Assembly: GCA_963737835.1 (NCBI GenBank)
Contig: CAVTUH010000001.1
Location: 3,472,001-3,536,000 of the forward strand
Length of the DNA stretch: 64,000 nucleotides
From: Palsa-1248 sp963737835
GTDB taxonomy: Bacteria; Gemmatimonadota; Gemmatimonadetes; Gemmatimonadales; Gemmatimonadaceae
Reading direction: 5' to 3'
Below are positions 1-9,372 of this stretch, one piece after another. The notes beneath the pieces were generated by a model. That model worked only from the letters and a program-made list of their open reading frames with translations. It was not told the origin of the DNA and searched no databases. How positions within the stretch are numbered: position 1 is the stretch's first letter; every line of letters starts with the position of its first letter. The position numbers were made by a program, and so were the translations under genes.

Positions 1-729
1 CTGCCGGATAGCCAGGACCGCCGGTTCGCCGGCAGCGGCCGCGCGCGCAGCGTCAATGACGTCCCCGCGGGCGCGCTCACCAATCAGCAGCGCCTTGCTT
101 TCCCGCATGAGGACAAACGCGATTCCCGTCAGCACCAGGCCGATCCCGATCGATCCGGCGCCATCGATCCAGGGCGCATTGAGCGCTCGCGCGAGCGCGA
201 TGGCCACGAACGCAATGCCAACTCCAATCAGATCAGCGACATCCTCCAGCACGACGCTGAACAGGGCCGGATCCTTGCTCGCGCGCACCGTGCCCCAAAA
301 ACCACGGCCCTCAGTGGTTCGCCTGAACTGACGAAACCCAATGAGGAACGATACGCCATCGATCACGCCAGCGCCGGCGAGCACCGCGTAGCTCCAGAGG
401 GCATTCTCGAGCGGCTCGGGTTGTAGTACCCGATGAATTCCCTGAAACACCGACACGCCACCGCCGACACCAAAGAACAGCATCGCCACGACCATCGACC
501 AGAAGTACATCTCATGGCCGTAGCCGAACGGGTGACTGTCATCTGGCGGTCGACGGCTCCGGCGTTGGCCGACGAGCAGTAGCGACCCGTTGGCGCCGTC
601 GACGACCGAATGGATCCCTTCCGCCACCATGGCCGAACTGCCCGTGACAAGCCCCGCGGTGAACTTGAGCGCCGCGATGAGCAGGTTCGCGATGATCAAT
701 GCGTAGATTGCAACGGCGGACTCTGGCAT
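1..729 (-). CDS. Cation diffusion facilitator (CDF) family transporter, partial
   Basis: An open frame of 243 codons runs off the left edge; its ATG is at 729. It should be an inner-membrane divalent-metal/proton antiporter (SLC30/CDF family). Several hydrophobic spans are visible. The first metal site is an HxxxD pair (H40, D44) within AEGIHSVVDGAN, the usual CDF helix-2 pattern. A second acidic patch, VVLEDVADLIG, fits the helix-5 site. The loop RSRRPPDDSHPFGYGHEMYFWS matches the CDF GYGR/K signature that follows helix 2. The LEDVADLIG wording resembles the SLC30A9-like branch more than FieF. The cytoplasmic C-terminal domain lies outside the window, so substrate cannot be judged. A short gene starts divergently at 819. 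Confidence 0.88.
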   Translation of the reverse strand, partial: MPESAVAIYALIIANLLIAALKFTAGLVTGSSAMVAEGIHSVVDGANGSLLLVGQRRSRRPPDDSHPFGYGHEMYFWSMVVAMLFFGVGGGVSVFQGIHRVLQPEPLENALWSYAVLAGAGVIDGVSFLIGFRQFRRTTEGRGFWGTVRASKDPALFSVVLEDVADLIGVGIAFVAIALARALNAPWIDGAGSIGIGLVLTGIAFVLMRESKALLIGERARGDVIDAARAAAAGEPAVLAIRQ

Positions 730-818
730 GGAGGTGAGCGTTGCTGTGGGATGGTGGGAATGTTACCCAGCCGCGCAACTGGCGCTACGTTACCCGCCAC
801 ACGCTTTCTGGAGACTTC

Positions 819-1022
819 ATGGCTGCGAACTGGTTGCGTCTCGACTCGACCCTGGCCATCAACATGGATCATGTCACGCGTATTGAGCGGAGCGACCAGA
901 CGGTCGTATTCTCGTTCATCAATGGCGGGACCAGGGACGCCAAGCTGGCGGCCCTGCCCGAGCCAAGCCAAAGGGCGGTGTTAGCCGTGCTCGAGGGGGG
1001 ACGCGGCGCGTTCATTGTGTGA
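819..1022 (+). CDS. Small hypothetical protein, 67 aa
   Basis: A 67-residue frame begins at an ATG preceded by CTGGAGA about 5 bases upstream, so 819 is preferred over an ATG further upstream at 741. The protein starts MAANWLRLDSTLAIN and has a regular alternation of short strands (MDHVTRIERSDQTVVFSF, then LAVLEGGRGAFIV). This looks like a small beta-rich domain of the kind found in short bacterial regulators. There is no signal peptide or membrane span. I do not recognise the family. A strong hairpin follows directly after the stop codon. Confidence 0.55.
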   Translation: MAANWLRLDSTLAINMDHVTRIERSDQTVVFSFINGGTRDAKLAALPEPSQRAVLAVLEGGRGAFIV

Positions 1023-1048
1023 GCACCTCCGCTCCGAATCGGAGGTGC
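1023..1048. terminator. Bidirectional hairpin between convergent genes
   Basis: A perfect 9-bp inverted repeat GCACCTCCG/CGGAGGTGC with an 8-base loop lies just after the stop of the 67-aa gene and 28 bp before the end of the convergent MFS gene. There is no T run, so termination by this stem is inferred from position. Confidence 0.6.
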
Positions 1049-1075
1049 GGCGACGCCGCGATTCCGGCGTAACGA

Positions 1076-2710
1076 TCACGGCCTTCGCTCCGCTGCGATG
1101 AGGTGCGTGACTGTTGGGACGCCTCGCGTATTGAACCGAAGCACTTCCGCTTGTACAGCTTGGTCCGCGCTCGTCGTGCGTTCGTGCTGGCGCAAGTGAT
1201 CGAGCCACGACTCGAGGAGGAAGGTCTCGAGAAATCGTCCGTCGTCGGCTGCGTCCTCGAAGATCCCCCATTCGTACGCGCCATCCCGGCGCCGTTCCTG
1301 CGACAGTCTTTCGACGGCCTCCAGAAAGGCCTCACGACTGTGCGGGTCGATATGGTACTCGACGGTGACGAGCACGGGCCCTTGGTCCTGCCCCATCTGC
1401 CGCGTTGTGACGGGCGTCGGCCAGCTGAGCGCGGGCGTGAGATCCACGTCAGCGCCAATTTGGAGCTTCCACCGTCGCGTGATCGGTATCGCCACGAGTG
1501 CGCCGAGACCGGCGAGAAAATGCGCCGCAGGAAGTCCCAGGGTTGTGGCCACCTGTCCCCAGAGCGCGCTGCCGAGCGACATTGAGCCAAATAGCACGGT
1601 CACGTACAACGCGAGCCCGCGGCCGCGAACCCAATCGGGGAGCGCCAACTGTGCCGAGACGTTGAGCGTGGACAGCGCTGCGACCCATGATAGGCCCGCG
1701 ACCAGGCTCGCGACGAGCGCTGTGGCGAGGTCGCGCGCCAGCCCGAACAGCACGAGCGCGAGCACTGTCCCCACCGTCGCGGCGGCCATGACACGATCCG
1801 GCCCCAGCCTTGCTCGAACTGGCGGGAGCGCGCCCGCGCCGACGATCGCGCCCAGGCCAATGCATCCCAGAAGTACGCCGTAGGCCCCGGGCCCGCCGGC
1901 GATCTGTTGACGGGCAACGAGCGGCAAGAGCGCCCAGTAGGCGCTGGCAAAGACGAGAAACGCGGCGGTCCGGATGGCCGTCGCGCGCAACGAGCGGCTG
2001 TTGATTCCGTAGCGCCAGCCCGTCCGAATGGCCCTCCAGAATCGCTCCGCCGGCATCTGGCTGCGCGCCTTGCGCGGCGGGCGCCACCAAAGCAGGGCTC
2101 CCACCGTCGCCAGGTTGCTGATGGCGTTGATCCAGAGAGGAACCAGGACGCCGCCGGCGGCCGTGAGCGCGCCACCGACGGCCGGACCAATCGCGCGGCT
2201 CACGTTTACGCCCACGCCGTTCGCCGCAATGGCGGGGGCCAGCTCTCGCTTCGGCACGAGCTGCGGGACGATCGCCTGCCATGCCGGAGCGTCCAGCGCG
2301 GACCCCGCACCGATCAGGAACACGAACAGCAGCAGGACGGGGGGCGTTACCAGAGCCAACGCGACGAGCACGGCGAAGATGGCAGAGAGCACTGTGGTGG
2401 CGCTCTCGGCGACAATGAGCAACCGGCGTCGATCGGCAATGTCTGTCAGTGCCCCCGCCGGAATCGCGAAGAGAAACATCGGAAGGGCATTGGCGACCTG
2501 GACGAGTGCGACGAGCAGCGGATTCGGGCTCAGGCTCGTCATGAGCCAGGCGCAGGCCGCGTTGTACATCCAGGTCCCAATGCTGGCGACGACGGTAGCT
2601 GACCACAGGACCGTGAAGGCAGCGTGTCGAAATGGAGTCCACGCGGAGCCAATGTCGCGCGCATTGTCCTGTGGAGCCGAGTCCGTCGCTCGCGGCCCCT
2701 GGTCAGTCAT
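1076..2710 (-). CDS. MFS transporter of the EntS-like / MFS_3 type, 544 aa
   Basis: The protein has about twelve hydrophobic segments between residues 25 and 420, a typical major facilitator fold, and then a soluble tail of about 125 residues. The tail (VLVTVEYHIDPHSREAFLEAV, then YEWGIFEDAADDGRFLETF) resembles a ferredoxin-like dimeric alpha/beta-barrel monooxygenase domain. That combination is characteristic of the MFS_3 transmembrane secretion effector family, which includes siderophore and drug exporters. Helix 1 begins FTVLWSATVVASIGTWM, as usual for this family. Length fits the family (about 520-550). No siderophore genes lie nearby, so the substrate is unknown. The start faces the truncated oxidoreductase gene with only 25 bp between them. 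Confidence 0.88.
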   Translation of the reverse strand: MTDQGPRATDSAPQDNARDIGSAWTPFRHAAFTVLWSATVVASIGTWMYNAACAWLMTSLSPNPLLVALVQVANALPMFLFAIPAGALTDIADRRRLLIVAESATTVLSAIFAVLVALALVTPPVLLLFVFLIGAGSALDAPAWQAIVPQLVPKRELAPAIAANGVGVNVSRAIGPAVGGALTAAGGVLVPLWINAISNLATVGALLWWRPPRKARSQMPAERFWRAIRTGWRYGINSRSLRATAIRTAAFLVFASAYWALLPLVARQQIAGGPGAYGVLLGCIGLGAIVGAGALPPVRARLGPDRVMAAATVGTVLALVLFGLARDLATALVASLVAGLSWVAALSTLNVSAQLALPDWVRGRGLALYVTVLFGSMSLGSALWGQVATTLGLPAAHFLAGLGALVAIPITRRWKLQIGADVDLTPALSWPTPVTTRQMGQDQGPVLVTVEYHIDPHSREAFLEAVERLSQERRRDGAYEWGIFEDAADDGRFLETFLLESWLDHLRQHERTTSADQAVQAEVLRFNTRGVPTVTHLIAAERRP

Positions 2711-2735
2711 CGCTCATCCCGAGTTCTGGCGCGAT

Positions 2736-3575
2736 ATGATAGTAGTGAAGGTATTCAGAGTGACTCGCCCAGGGAGGCACGAATGCCTACGCGAACGAAG
2801 CGTGCTCGAGGCCGGCCCCGCGGATGGGTCCGGGATTGTTGCGGCCGTGGGGAGCCGCGTCAGGCGGCTCACGATCGGCGACCTGGTCTACGGGTCCGGT
2901 TTTGCGAATCCCAAGGGCGGGTTTTACGCGCAGTACGTGGCGGTCGCGGCGGACGACGTTGCTGTGATTCCCGACACGCTCGACCTCCGGCGAGCCGGCG
3001 CCATTGCGGCCGTCGGCCTCACGGCGCTCCAGGGGATCGATGACGCGCTTCACTTGCGACGTGGTGAAACGATCATCGTGCACGGTGCGTCGGGCGGGGT
3101 CGGCACGCTGGCCGTGCAGTTCGCCAAGCTTCGCGGCGCCCGTGTGCTCGCATCTGCATCTGGCGATGACGGGGTGGCGCTGGTGAAGCGGCTTGGCGCG
3201 GATGCCGCTGTGGATGGCCGGCACGAGGACATCGCGCTCGTGGCGAAGGCGTTCGCACCGTCGGGGGTCGACGCCGTGCTGGCACTTGCGGGAGGCGTGG
3301 GACTTCGGCGCTGCCTCAATGCGCTGCGCACTGGCGGGCGGGTGGCCTACCCGAACGGCGTCGAGCCGCCGCCGCGAAAGCGGCGCGGGATCAAAGTCGT
3401 GTCGTACGATGGCGAGCCGGGCGTGTCACAGTTCCAACGCCTCAGCCGCGCGGTAAATGCGGCCGGTCTGCAGGTGCCGATCGACAGCTCGTATCCTCTG
3501 GCACAGGCAGCCAAGGCGCACCAAAGGCTTGCGCAAGGACACGTGCTCGGTAAGATCGTCCTCCGCGTCGGTTAG
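2736..3575 (+). pseudogene. N-terminally deleted zinc-type/quinone oxidoreductase (MDR family)
   Basis: The frame carries the back two thirds of a medium-chain NADPH:quinone oxidoreductase. It has the GSGIVAAVGSRV and GDLVYG strands of the catalytic domain, the Rossmann motif VHGASGGVGTLAVQFAKLRGA, and the family C-terminus (AQAAKAHQRLAQGHVLGKIVL). The usual first 70-80 residues are missing. A short N-terminus like the family start (VKVFRVTRPGRHECL) runs straight into the GSG strand, skipping the segment that builds the substrate pocket. ATG 2736 is the only in-frame start close by, has no good ribosome site, and leaves 25 bp to the divergent MFS gene. An internal in-frame deletion best explains this. 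A short functional variant cannot be excluded. Confidence 0.7.
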
Positions 3576-3750
3576 TCTCGCGGTCGTCACGGACACGCGC
3601 TGCAACGGCAGCCGCAACGCATTAGCCGGCGCGCCGCGACCGCGAGCGTCGGGTCGGCCGAGCGGATAAACGGGGAACGGCGTAGAGCAGGACGCCAGAC
3701 CGAGGACGTATGGCGACGTGACCGCCACCCGGATCGTGGCGTCTCGAAGT

Positions 3751-5316
3751 ATGCGCCTCCTCCGCCGATCCGGTGTTGCCGCGCTTCTGTTCGTCTCCAC
3801 CGCGTGCGGCAGCGATGCGGTCACAATGCCGGGACACGGTGGCCCGCCATCAGGGTCCCCCGGGAGTGGCCTCACGACGTGCACGTCGCCGGTCACGCCA
3901 GCCGACGTCTCGCATCCCACCACGGTGGTCGGGACCGGCACCGCCGCCAGTTGCACTGAAGCGAGCTTTGCGGCAGCGCTCGCGGCCGGCGGCACGATCA
4001 CGTTCGACTGTGGATCGGAACCGATCACGATTCCCATGACGAGACAACACCTCGTCACGCAGAACACCGTGATCGACGGTGGAGGCCTCATCGCGTTGGA
4101 CGGCGGCAACGCCCACGGCATTCTCGCCATCCGGACCTACTACAATGTCACTAATCCTGCTCTCACGGTACAAAACATCACATTGAGCCACGGATACACG
4201 ACCGACGTCCCCAACACCACCGGCCTCGACTCTGGCGGCGCGGCGATCTTCAGACTGGGCGGCTCATTGACGGTCATCAACGCCACGTTCGACGATAACC
4301 ACGGGCCGAGCACGGGCCAGGATGTTGCCGGCGGTGCGATCTACTCGATTGGCAACGGACCGACGACGATCGTCGGGAGTCTCTTCACTCGCAATACGGC
4401 CAGCAACGGTGGCGCGATCGGCAACCTCGGCAACGATTTCACCCTCGTGAACAGCCGCCTCGCCGGCAATAGAGCGACGGGGACGGGCGGGAACCCCGGC
4501 AACGGCGGTAACGGTGGCGGGGTCTCCATCGATGGCAAAGGTACGACGATCACGTTCTGTGGCGACCGCTTCGTGTCGGACACGGGTGACGCGTTCGGCG
4601 GCGGGACTTTTCGCGTCGCCTATCTGGGCACCGAACCCACAATCATTGACCGGACGAGCCTCGACTCGAACGTGATCGCGCCCAGCAGCTCGAGCGCGGC
4701 GGGTGGTCTCTATCTGCAAGGGACGACGATCACCATGACCGCTAGCACGATCTCCAACAACTCCGCTGGCACTGCCGGCGGGTTCTTCATCGGTCCGCTA
4801 TCGACTGCGAACCTGACCAACACGACGATCGCCGGCAACACAGCACTCACCGGCCTTGGCGGGGGGATCTTCGTCGACGGCAACGTCAGCGGGACGCTGC
4901 TCAATGTGACGATCGCTGGCAACCACGCGCCGGGACCTGTGTCGTTCAATGGAGGCATCGCCTTCGGATCGACACATCTCGCCTTGCAGAACTCGATCGT
5001 GGCGGACAACACGGTCGGCAACGGGTACAATCCGATCAACTGCGGGGCGACACTCGGGGATGGCGGCGGCGATATTCAGTACCCGATCGTGCGCGCGGGT
5101 GGCGGCTCAGACGCGCCCAGTGCGCTGTGCACGCCGACAACGCTGGTCGCCGATCCGTCCCTCGGCACGCTCAAAAACAACGGTGGCCCGACGGAGACAA
5201 TGCTGCCGGCCGCTGGTAGTCCGGCGATCGGCCTCGGACGACATTGCCCGTCGACAGATCAACGGGGCACCGCGCGCGCGTCGGCGTGTACGGCGGGGGC
5301 CGTCGAGGTCCAGTAG
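3751..5316 (+). CDS. Parallel beta-helix lipoprotein with choice-of-anchor Q-type C-terminus
   Basis: The start at 3751 gives a short lipoprotein signal, MRLLRRSGVAALLF, with a lipobox VSTAC at residue 18, so the mature protein should be lipid-anchored. An in-frame start at 3718 would spoil the signal. From about residue 90 on the chain is built of short repeating strands rich in N, T and G (GGAIYSIGNG, NTASNGGAIGNLGN, STISNNSAGTAGGFFI, TTIAGNTALTGLGGGIF), the pattern of right-handed beta-helix and polymorphic outer-membrane repeats. The C-terminus (GSPAIGLG, CPSTDQRGTARASACTAGAVE) matches the choice-of-anchor Q domain found at the end of such proteins. Probable surface-exposed adhesin or polysaccharide-binding protein. 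Serine and threonine are plentiful. Convergent with the helicase gene, 5 bp apart. Confidence 0.82.
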   Translation: MRLLRRSGVAALLFVSTACGSDAVTMPGHGGPPSGSPGSGLTTCTSPVTPADVSHPTTVVGTGTAASCTEASFAAALAAGGTITFDCGSEPITIPMTRQHLVTQNTVIDGGGLIALDGGNAHGILAIRTYYNVTNPALTVQNITLSHGYTTDVPNTTGLDSGGAAIFRLGGSLTVINATFDDNHGPSTGQDVAGGAIYSIGNGPTTIVGSLFTRNTASNGGAIGNLGNDFTLVNSRLAGNRATGTGGNPGNGGNGGGVSIDGKGTTITFCGDRFVSDTGDAFGGGTFRVAYLGTEPTIIDRTSLDSNVIAPSSSSAAGGLYLQGTTITMTASTISNNSAGTAGGFFIGPLSTANLTNTTIAGNTALTGLGGGIFVDGNVSGTLLNVTIAGNHAPGPVSFNGGIAFGSTHLALQNSIVADNTVGNGYNPINCGATLGDGGGDIQYPIVRAGGGSDAPSALCTPTTLVADPSLGTLKNNGGPTETMLPAAGSPAIGLGRHCPSTDQRGTARASACTAGAVEVQ

Positions 5317-5321
5317 CATCG

Positions 5322-6803
5322 TCACCGGGTGCCACCGTGGCCTTGCGGTGGACGACCTCTGCCCCCGCGGCGTCGGCGCCGCGCCGACTGGGCCGAACCA
5401 TCTTGCTGGTCGGCGGAGGACGCCGGTCGCGGCGCCACCGTGTGGGCGCGAGCGGGCGCCGCACGGCCAGTGTGGGTGGCGCCGGTCCCGCCGCTGCCGC
5501 CGACCGTACGACCGCCGGCCGCGCGGCGCTCTTCCTTCTCCTTGGCCCGTGCGCGGGCGGTGGCACGCTGGGCGCGGATCGCCGCGAGACGCTGGGCCAT
5601 CGGGATTTCCAGATGGGCCGTCGTCTTGGCGGCGTAGTCGAAGTCGGGCAGGGTCACGATTGGCAGCGCCTTCCCGATCGCGCGCTCGATTGCTCGCACG
5701 TCGCCCGATTCCTCGGGCGCGGCGAACGTGAACGCTTCCCCCGTGCTCTCCGCCCGCGCTGTGCGCCCGACGCGGTGGATGTAATCCTCGGGTGCGGCCG
5801 GCACGTCAAAGTTCACGACATGCCCGAGCGCCTCGATGTCGATACCGCGGGCCGCGATGTCGGTCGCGACCAGGACGCGGTAACGGCCTTCCTTGAAGCT
5901 GTCGAGCGCATCGGTCCGCTGTGCCTGCGAGCGGCGGCCGTGGATGCGGGCAGCACTGATGCCGGCCTGGTCGAGCAGCGCCCACAGCCGGTTGGCCCGG
6001 TGCTTGGTGCGCGTGAAGACCAGCGCCTGCTGCATCACACCGCGCTGCAGGAGCGCCAAGAGCAAGGCCGACTTGAGTTGCTGCGGGACCGGGTACACCG
6101 CCTGCGTGATCCCGACGGCCGGCGCCGACCGACGCTCGAGGTTGATCATCGCCGGGTTGCGCATCATCGACGCGCTCAGCTCGCGGATCGGGGCCGGCAT
6201 CGTCGCGCTGAAGAACAGCGTCTGCCGCCGGGCGGGCAGGCGGCTCAGCACACGCCGGATGTCGGGGAGAAAGCCCATGTCGAGCATCCGATCGGCCTCG
6301 TCGAGCACCAGGTGCTCGATGCCATCCAGCCGCGCGTACGGATGGGACAAGTGGTCGAGCAGGCGACCGGGAGTGGCTACGATCACATCGACTCCGCTCC
6401 GGAACGCGTGTTCCTGCGGCCCCATACCCACGCCGCCGATCACGGCGGCCGCGGTGATTGGCGTGTGGATGGCGAGTGCATTCAGCTCATCGACAATCTG
6501 CGTCGCCAGCTCGCGTGTGGGCGTGAGCACGAGCGCCCGCGTCTTCGCGTGCTTCGCATCGCGAGGATGACGCAGAAGCTGGTGTAGGATAGGCAGCAGG
6601 AATGCCGCTGTTTTGCCGCTCCCCGTCATCGCGCAGGCGAGCACATCGCGACCGCCGAGTGCCGGTGGGATGGCATCGGCCTGGATCGGGGTCGGGCGGA
6701 CGAAGCCCAACTCGGTAACACCCGCGAGCAGGTCGCGGTGGAGGGGAAGCGCGGCGAAGCTGCCGGCGTTGCTCGCCGGCCCGGACGTGGGGTTTCGATG
6801 CAT
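5322..6803 (-). CDS. DEAD-box ATP-dependent RNA helicase, RhlE-like, 493 aa
   Basis: All DEAD-box motifs are present in order: Q motif region (GFVRPTPIQADAIP), Walker A AMTGSGKT, PTRELA, TPGR, DEAD, SAT, then in the second RecA domain ARGID and HRVGRTAR. The core ends near residue 380. It is followed by a basic, low-complexity tail of about 110 residues rich in A, R and G that ends RRRRRGGRGRPPQGHGG, a common RNA-binding extension in RhlE-type enzymes. It should remodel RNA in the cytoplasm in ribosome assembly or mRNA decay. Many actinobacterial and Gemmatimonadota genomes carry the same architecture. It lies 48 bp downstream of the M28 peptidase gene's stop, on the same strand but reading first. 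Confidence 0.95.
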   Translation of the reverse strand: MHRNPTSGPASNAGSFAALPLHRDLLAGVTELGFVRPTPIQADAIPPALGGRDVLACAMTGSGKTAAFLLPILHQLLRHPRDAKHAKTRALVLTPTRELATQIVDELNALAIHTPITAAAVIGGVGMGPQEHAFRSGVDVIVATPGRLLDHLSHPYARLDGIEHLVLDEADRMLDMGFLPDIRRVLSRLPARRQTLFFSATMPAPIRELSASMMRNPAMINLERRSAPAVGITQAVYPVPQQLKSALLLALLQRGVMQQALVFTRTKHRANRLWALLDQAGISAARIHGRRSQAQRTDALDSFKEGRYRVLVATDIAARGIDIEALGHVVNFDVPAAPEDYIHRVGRTARAESTGEAFTFAAPEESGDVRAIERAIGKALPIVTLPDFDYAAKTTAHLEIPMAQRLAAIRAQRATARARAKEKEERRAAGGRTVGGSGGTGATHTGRAAPARAHTVAPRPASSADQQDGSAQSARRRRRGGRGRPPQGHGGTR

Positions 6804-6851
6804 TGTGGTGCGTAACCTAGTCGGTGGCGCGCAGCTGGTCGACGAGGCTGC

Positions 6852-8576
6852 TTACTGCACACATCCCGCGTGTGGATCAGCAGGCTTTGGGTGGTCGGGC
6901 ACGAAACGGTGGTCGCGATTGGCAACGGTGAGAGCCAGATCGCCCACAAAACCCGCGATCGCCGCCAGGTGTGCGTAATCAATGTACTGGGGTTCGTCGG
7001 TTACCTGGTGATAGTCCCCATGATAGCTGGTCGAGAATGCCCCGACCGGAATTCCGAACCGCGCATACGAGTAATGGTCGGCTCGACACCAGTCGCCTTC
7101 CGGATGATCGTGTGCATCGAAGGCGTAGTTGATGTGAAACGGCTGCTCGCGGGCGGTGTTGATGGAGTCGATCATGTCGCCGAATTGCGTGGATCGACGC
7201 CGCGAGCCGATGAGTTCCAGGTACGTTGGACCTCCTCCGGCCAAATCGCGCGCCGATCCTCGTCCCACCATGTCCATGTCCATCTCCGCGATGATGGAAT
7301 CGCGCGGAACCGTCGCGTGCTCGCTGTACCAGGTCGATCCGAGGAGACCCGCCTCCTCTCCGGTGTGCGCGAGAAAGAGCACCGACCGCCTTGGCCAATG
7401 TGGCGACCCGGACAGGCGTTGGGCGATCGCCAGCAACGCCGCGATCCCCAATGCATCGTCATCCGCCCCGTTATAGATCGAATCCAGACGAGGTGCCCGC
7501 AGGCGACGCAAGCTGTCGACGTTTACATGAATCGAGGCCGACTGCTCCGACGTGACGCGGAGCTCAGGGCTGGCCTGTCGGAAGTGCTCGTAGGCGTCCA
7601 TGTAGGCGTGGAGCGAGTCGTGGTCGACCGGATTGTGGTTGAATCCCACGTGATCGTGATGGGCGCTGAGAGAGACATACGTAGCGCGTAACCGTGGATC
7701 TGACCCAGGCAGCACGGCGACCACGTTGTGGGGCGCGAACTCGGGAGATGCGTCTACCACGGCAATGTGGCCGTCGACGCGGGCGCCGGTCGCGCCGATG
7801 GTCGCGTTGTCTGCAGCGACACCGAGCAGGCGACGAGCGGCCGCGGAGGATATCAAGAGAATCGCTGCGCTCTCGCTCGTGTCGCGTGTTTGATCGGGTA
7901 GCCGAAATTGAGGCTCCTGCGTGAACCGCGCGAGGCCGGTGGGCGCGACGTCGAGGGCGACCAGCGCGACAGCCGCCGCTGCATGCAACGCCTTCGGCAC
8001 CCCCTCACGGAACAGCGGCCGCGTCGCGGCCCACGACGCGTTGTGGGGAAGGGCGAGGATGACCAGACGCCCCGCTGCGCTCGCGGAATCGATGAGCCGG
8101 CCGCTGTCGGCAAACACGCCGCCGAACACCACCAGTGTGTTGCTCAACGGGCGGAGCGGGCCCTGGGGACGATCGTCACGCAGCGGCAAGGGCACGTAGT
8201 CCGTGCCGATCCTCAAGGTGTCTGCCTGAGTGCGCAACACAGTTGATGACCACACGTACGTGCGCATCCGGAGGGGAACCGCCTGGAAGTACGTACCACC
8301 ATCACCAGCTGGCTGCAGACCGAATCGGCGAAATTCGCCGGCAATGTAACGTGCCGCGATGTCGTCACCCCGCGAGCCAGTCTGTCGCCCCATCGTCGAA
8401 TCGTCCGCCACCACGAGCAGAAACCGTCGGATGTCCGCGATCGCCGGGACGTGTGAGGAGTCTTGCCCCGCCGTGGGCGTCCGTTGTGCGACCGCGCGCC
8501 GGGCCACGCCGAGCGCCAAAATGAGAGCGACTGCCGCGATGAGTTGTCTGCCGCTGCGAGTGGTGTTGATCGCCAT
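6852..8576 (-). CDS. Secreted M28 family metallopeptidase, 574 aa
   Basis: A classical signal peptide (RQLIAAVALILALGVARRAVA, cut near residue 30) starts the protein. The M28 zinc-peptidase domain lies at about 280-570: SLSAHHDHVG around residue 306 (first metal His/Asp), NGADDDALG near 372 (bridging Asp), HTGEEAGLLGS near 407 (catalytic and metal Glu), EMDMDMVGRG near 433 (Asp) and a late His in SYHGDYHQVTDEP. Residues 140-280 form an inserted protease-associated-like domain. The substrates are likely amino-terminal peptides taken up in the periplasm. Its ATG overlaps the stop of the upstream gene as TAATG, so the pair is probably translationally coupled. Confidence 0.9.
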   Translation of the reverse strand: MAINTTRSGRQLIAAVALILALGVARRAVAQRTPTAGQDSSHVPAIADIRRFLLVVADDSTMGRQTGSRGDDIAARYIAGEFRRFGLQPAGDGGTYFQAVPLRMRTYVWSSTVLRTQADTLRIGTDYVPLPLRDDRPQGPLRPLSNTLVVFGGVFADSGRLIDSASAAGRLVILALPHNASWAATRPLFREGVPKALHAAAAVALVALDVAPTGLARFTQEPQFRLPDQTRDTSESAAILLISSAAARRLLGVAADNATIGATGARVDGHIAVVDASPEFAPHNVVAVLPGSDPRLRATYVSLSAHHDHVGFNHNPVDHDSLHAYMDAYEHFRQASPELRVTSEQSASIHVNVDSLRRLRAPRLDSIYNGADDDALGIAALLAIAQRLSGSPHWPRRSVLFLAHTGEEAGLLGSTWYSEHATVPRDSIIAEMDMDMVGRGSARDLAGGGPTYLELIGSRRRSTQFGDMIDSINTAREQPFHINYAFDAHDHPEGDWCRADHYSYARFGIPVGAFSTSYHGDYHQVTDEPQYIDYAHLAAIAGFVGDLALTVANRDHRFVPDHPKPADPHAGCVQ

Positions 8577-9283
8577 TAGTCGAGTTTCTCGTATTTGACC
8601 CCGCGCTCCTGCAGCTGCGTCAGTGCGACGTTCATCGCGGGTACCGTGATCACCCCCGGCAACAGGCCTGCCAGGAGGGCCGCACGGATCTGGTCCGGCG
8701 CACCCAGACCGTCCGCGGCCAACTTCTTCGTCGTATTGGCGATCGTGTTCATGCAGATGACGAACTGGACGCCTCGCTGCTGGAGCGCCTCGACAGACTG
8801 CTCAGGCGTGACGAGCCCTGCAGCCGCCGCGTGAGTGGATACGAACACGTTTCGTATTGCCGCGCCCTTCGTTTCGCCGTCCGTCACCTGGTAGCGCTGA
8901 CCGATCGTGTAGCGCTCCCACAGTGCGTCGTTGAGCACGAGCGGAGCTGCTTCTCCATGGATACCCATGACGAGATTCACGTCGTGCTCGGGTGTCTTGA
9001 ACGCGTCGCGCCACGCGTCGAGGCAGTTCTTCGCCTGAGTGAGGGGCTTCCCATTCTTGTGGGCCGTCACGTCGAATACCGTGCGATGGGGCGCCGTAAG
9101 GGCCTTCATCCAGTCGTCCCCGGGAGCGCTGGGCCGCGGGCCCCCTGGTCCCGCAGTGGTCGCCGCGTCGAGGACCGGTGTCGACACACCGACGGCCACC
9201 AGGCTGGCGGCGCCAGCGAGGAGCCTGCCGAGAAAACCGCGGCGAGCAGGTACCGTGTCGAGCACGTGGGTTTGGTGTGCCAT
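8576..9283 (-). CDS. Tat-exported DsrE-like protein of unknown role, 235 aa
   Basis: The N-terminus contains a twin-arginine signal (PARRGFLGRLLAGAAS, residues 12-27) and a hydrophobic stretch to about residue 40, so folded export is expected. The mature part has a repeated alpha/beta layout: FDVTAHKNGKPL, HDVNLVMGIHGEAAPLVLND, then VQFVICMNTIANTTKKL and LPGVITVPAMNVALTQLQERG. This resembles the DsrE/DsrF-like fold that handles small sulfur carriers. A single Cys in the VQFVICMN strand sits where DsrE-type proteins have their reactive Cys; another is at NCLDAW. The gene ends in the start codon of the M28 peptidase (TAATG). The assignment rests on fold pattern, so function is open. Confidence 0.6.
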   Translation of the reverse strand: MAHQTHVLDTVPARRGFLGRLLAGAASLVAVGVSTPVLDAATTAGPGGPRPSAPGDDWMKALTAPHRTVFDVTAHKNGKPLTQAKNCLDAWRDAFKTPEHDVNLVMGIHGEAAPLVLNDALWERYTIGQRYQVTDGETKGAAIRNVFVSTHAAAAGLVTPEQSVEALQQRGVQFVICMNTIANTTKKLAADGLGAPDQIRAALLAGLLPGVITVPAMNVALTQLQERGVKYEKLD

Positions 9284-9312
9284 CAGCTACTCCGGGCGAG
9301 AAGGTCTCACAG

Positions 9313-9356
9313 TGACGCTGGACGTTAGACGTTGGACGTTGGACGTTGACGCTGGA
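9313..9356. repeat. GACGTTG heptad repeat, copy 1
   Basis: About six degenerate 7-bp units (GACGCTG, GACGTTA, GACGTTG x3, GACGCTG) lie in the 89-bp gap between the DsrE-like gene start and the 5'-nucleotidase stop. It is one of five copies in the window. Confidence 0.85.
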
Positions 9357-9372
9357 TGCCAGGTGCACCGCG

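Noticed and set aside
1449..2642. Long alternative frames inside the MFS gene and other GC-rich genes
   Set aside because: They show the Arg/Ala/Pro/Ser composition of wrong-frame reading in high-GC DNA and have no conserved motifs.
9313..9356. GACGTTG arrays considered as CRISPR
   Set aside because: Units are 7 bp and directly joined with no spacers, and no cas gene lies in the window.
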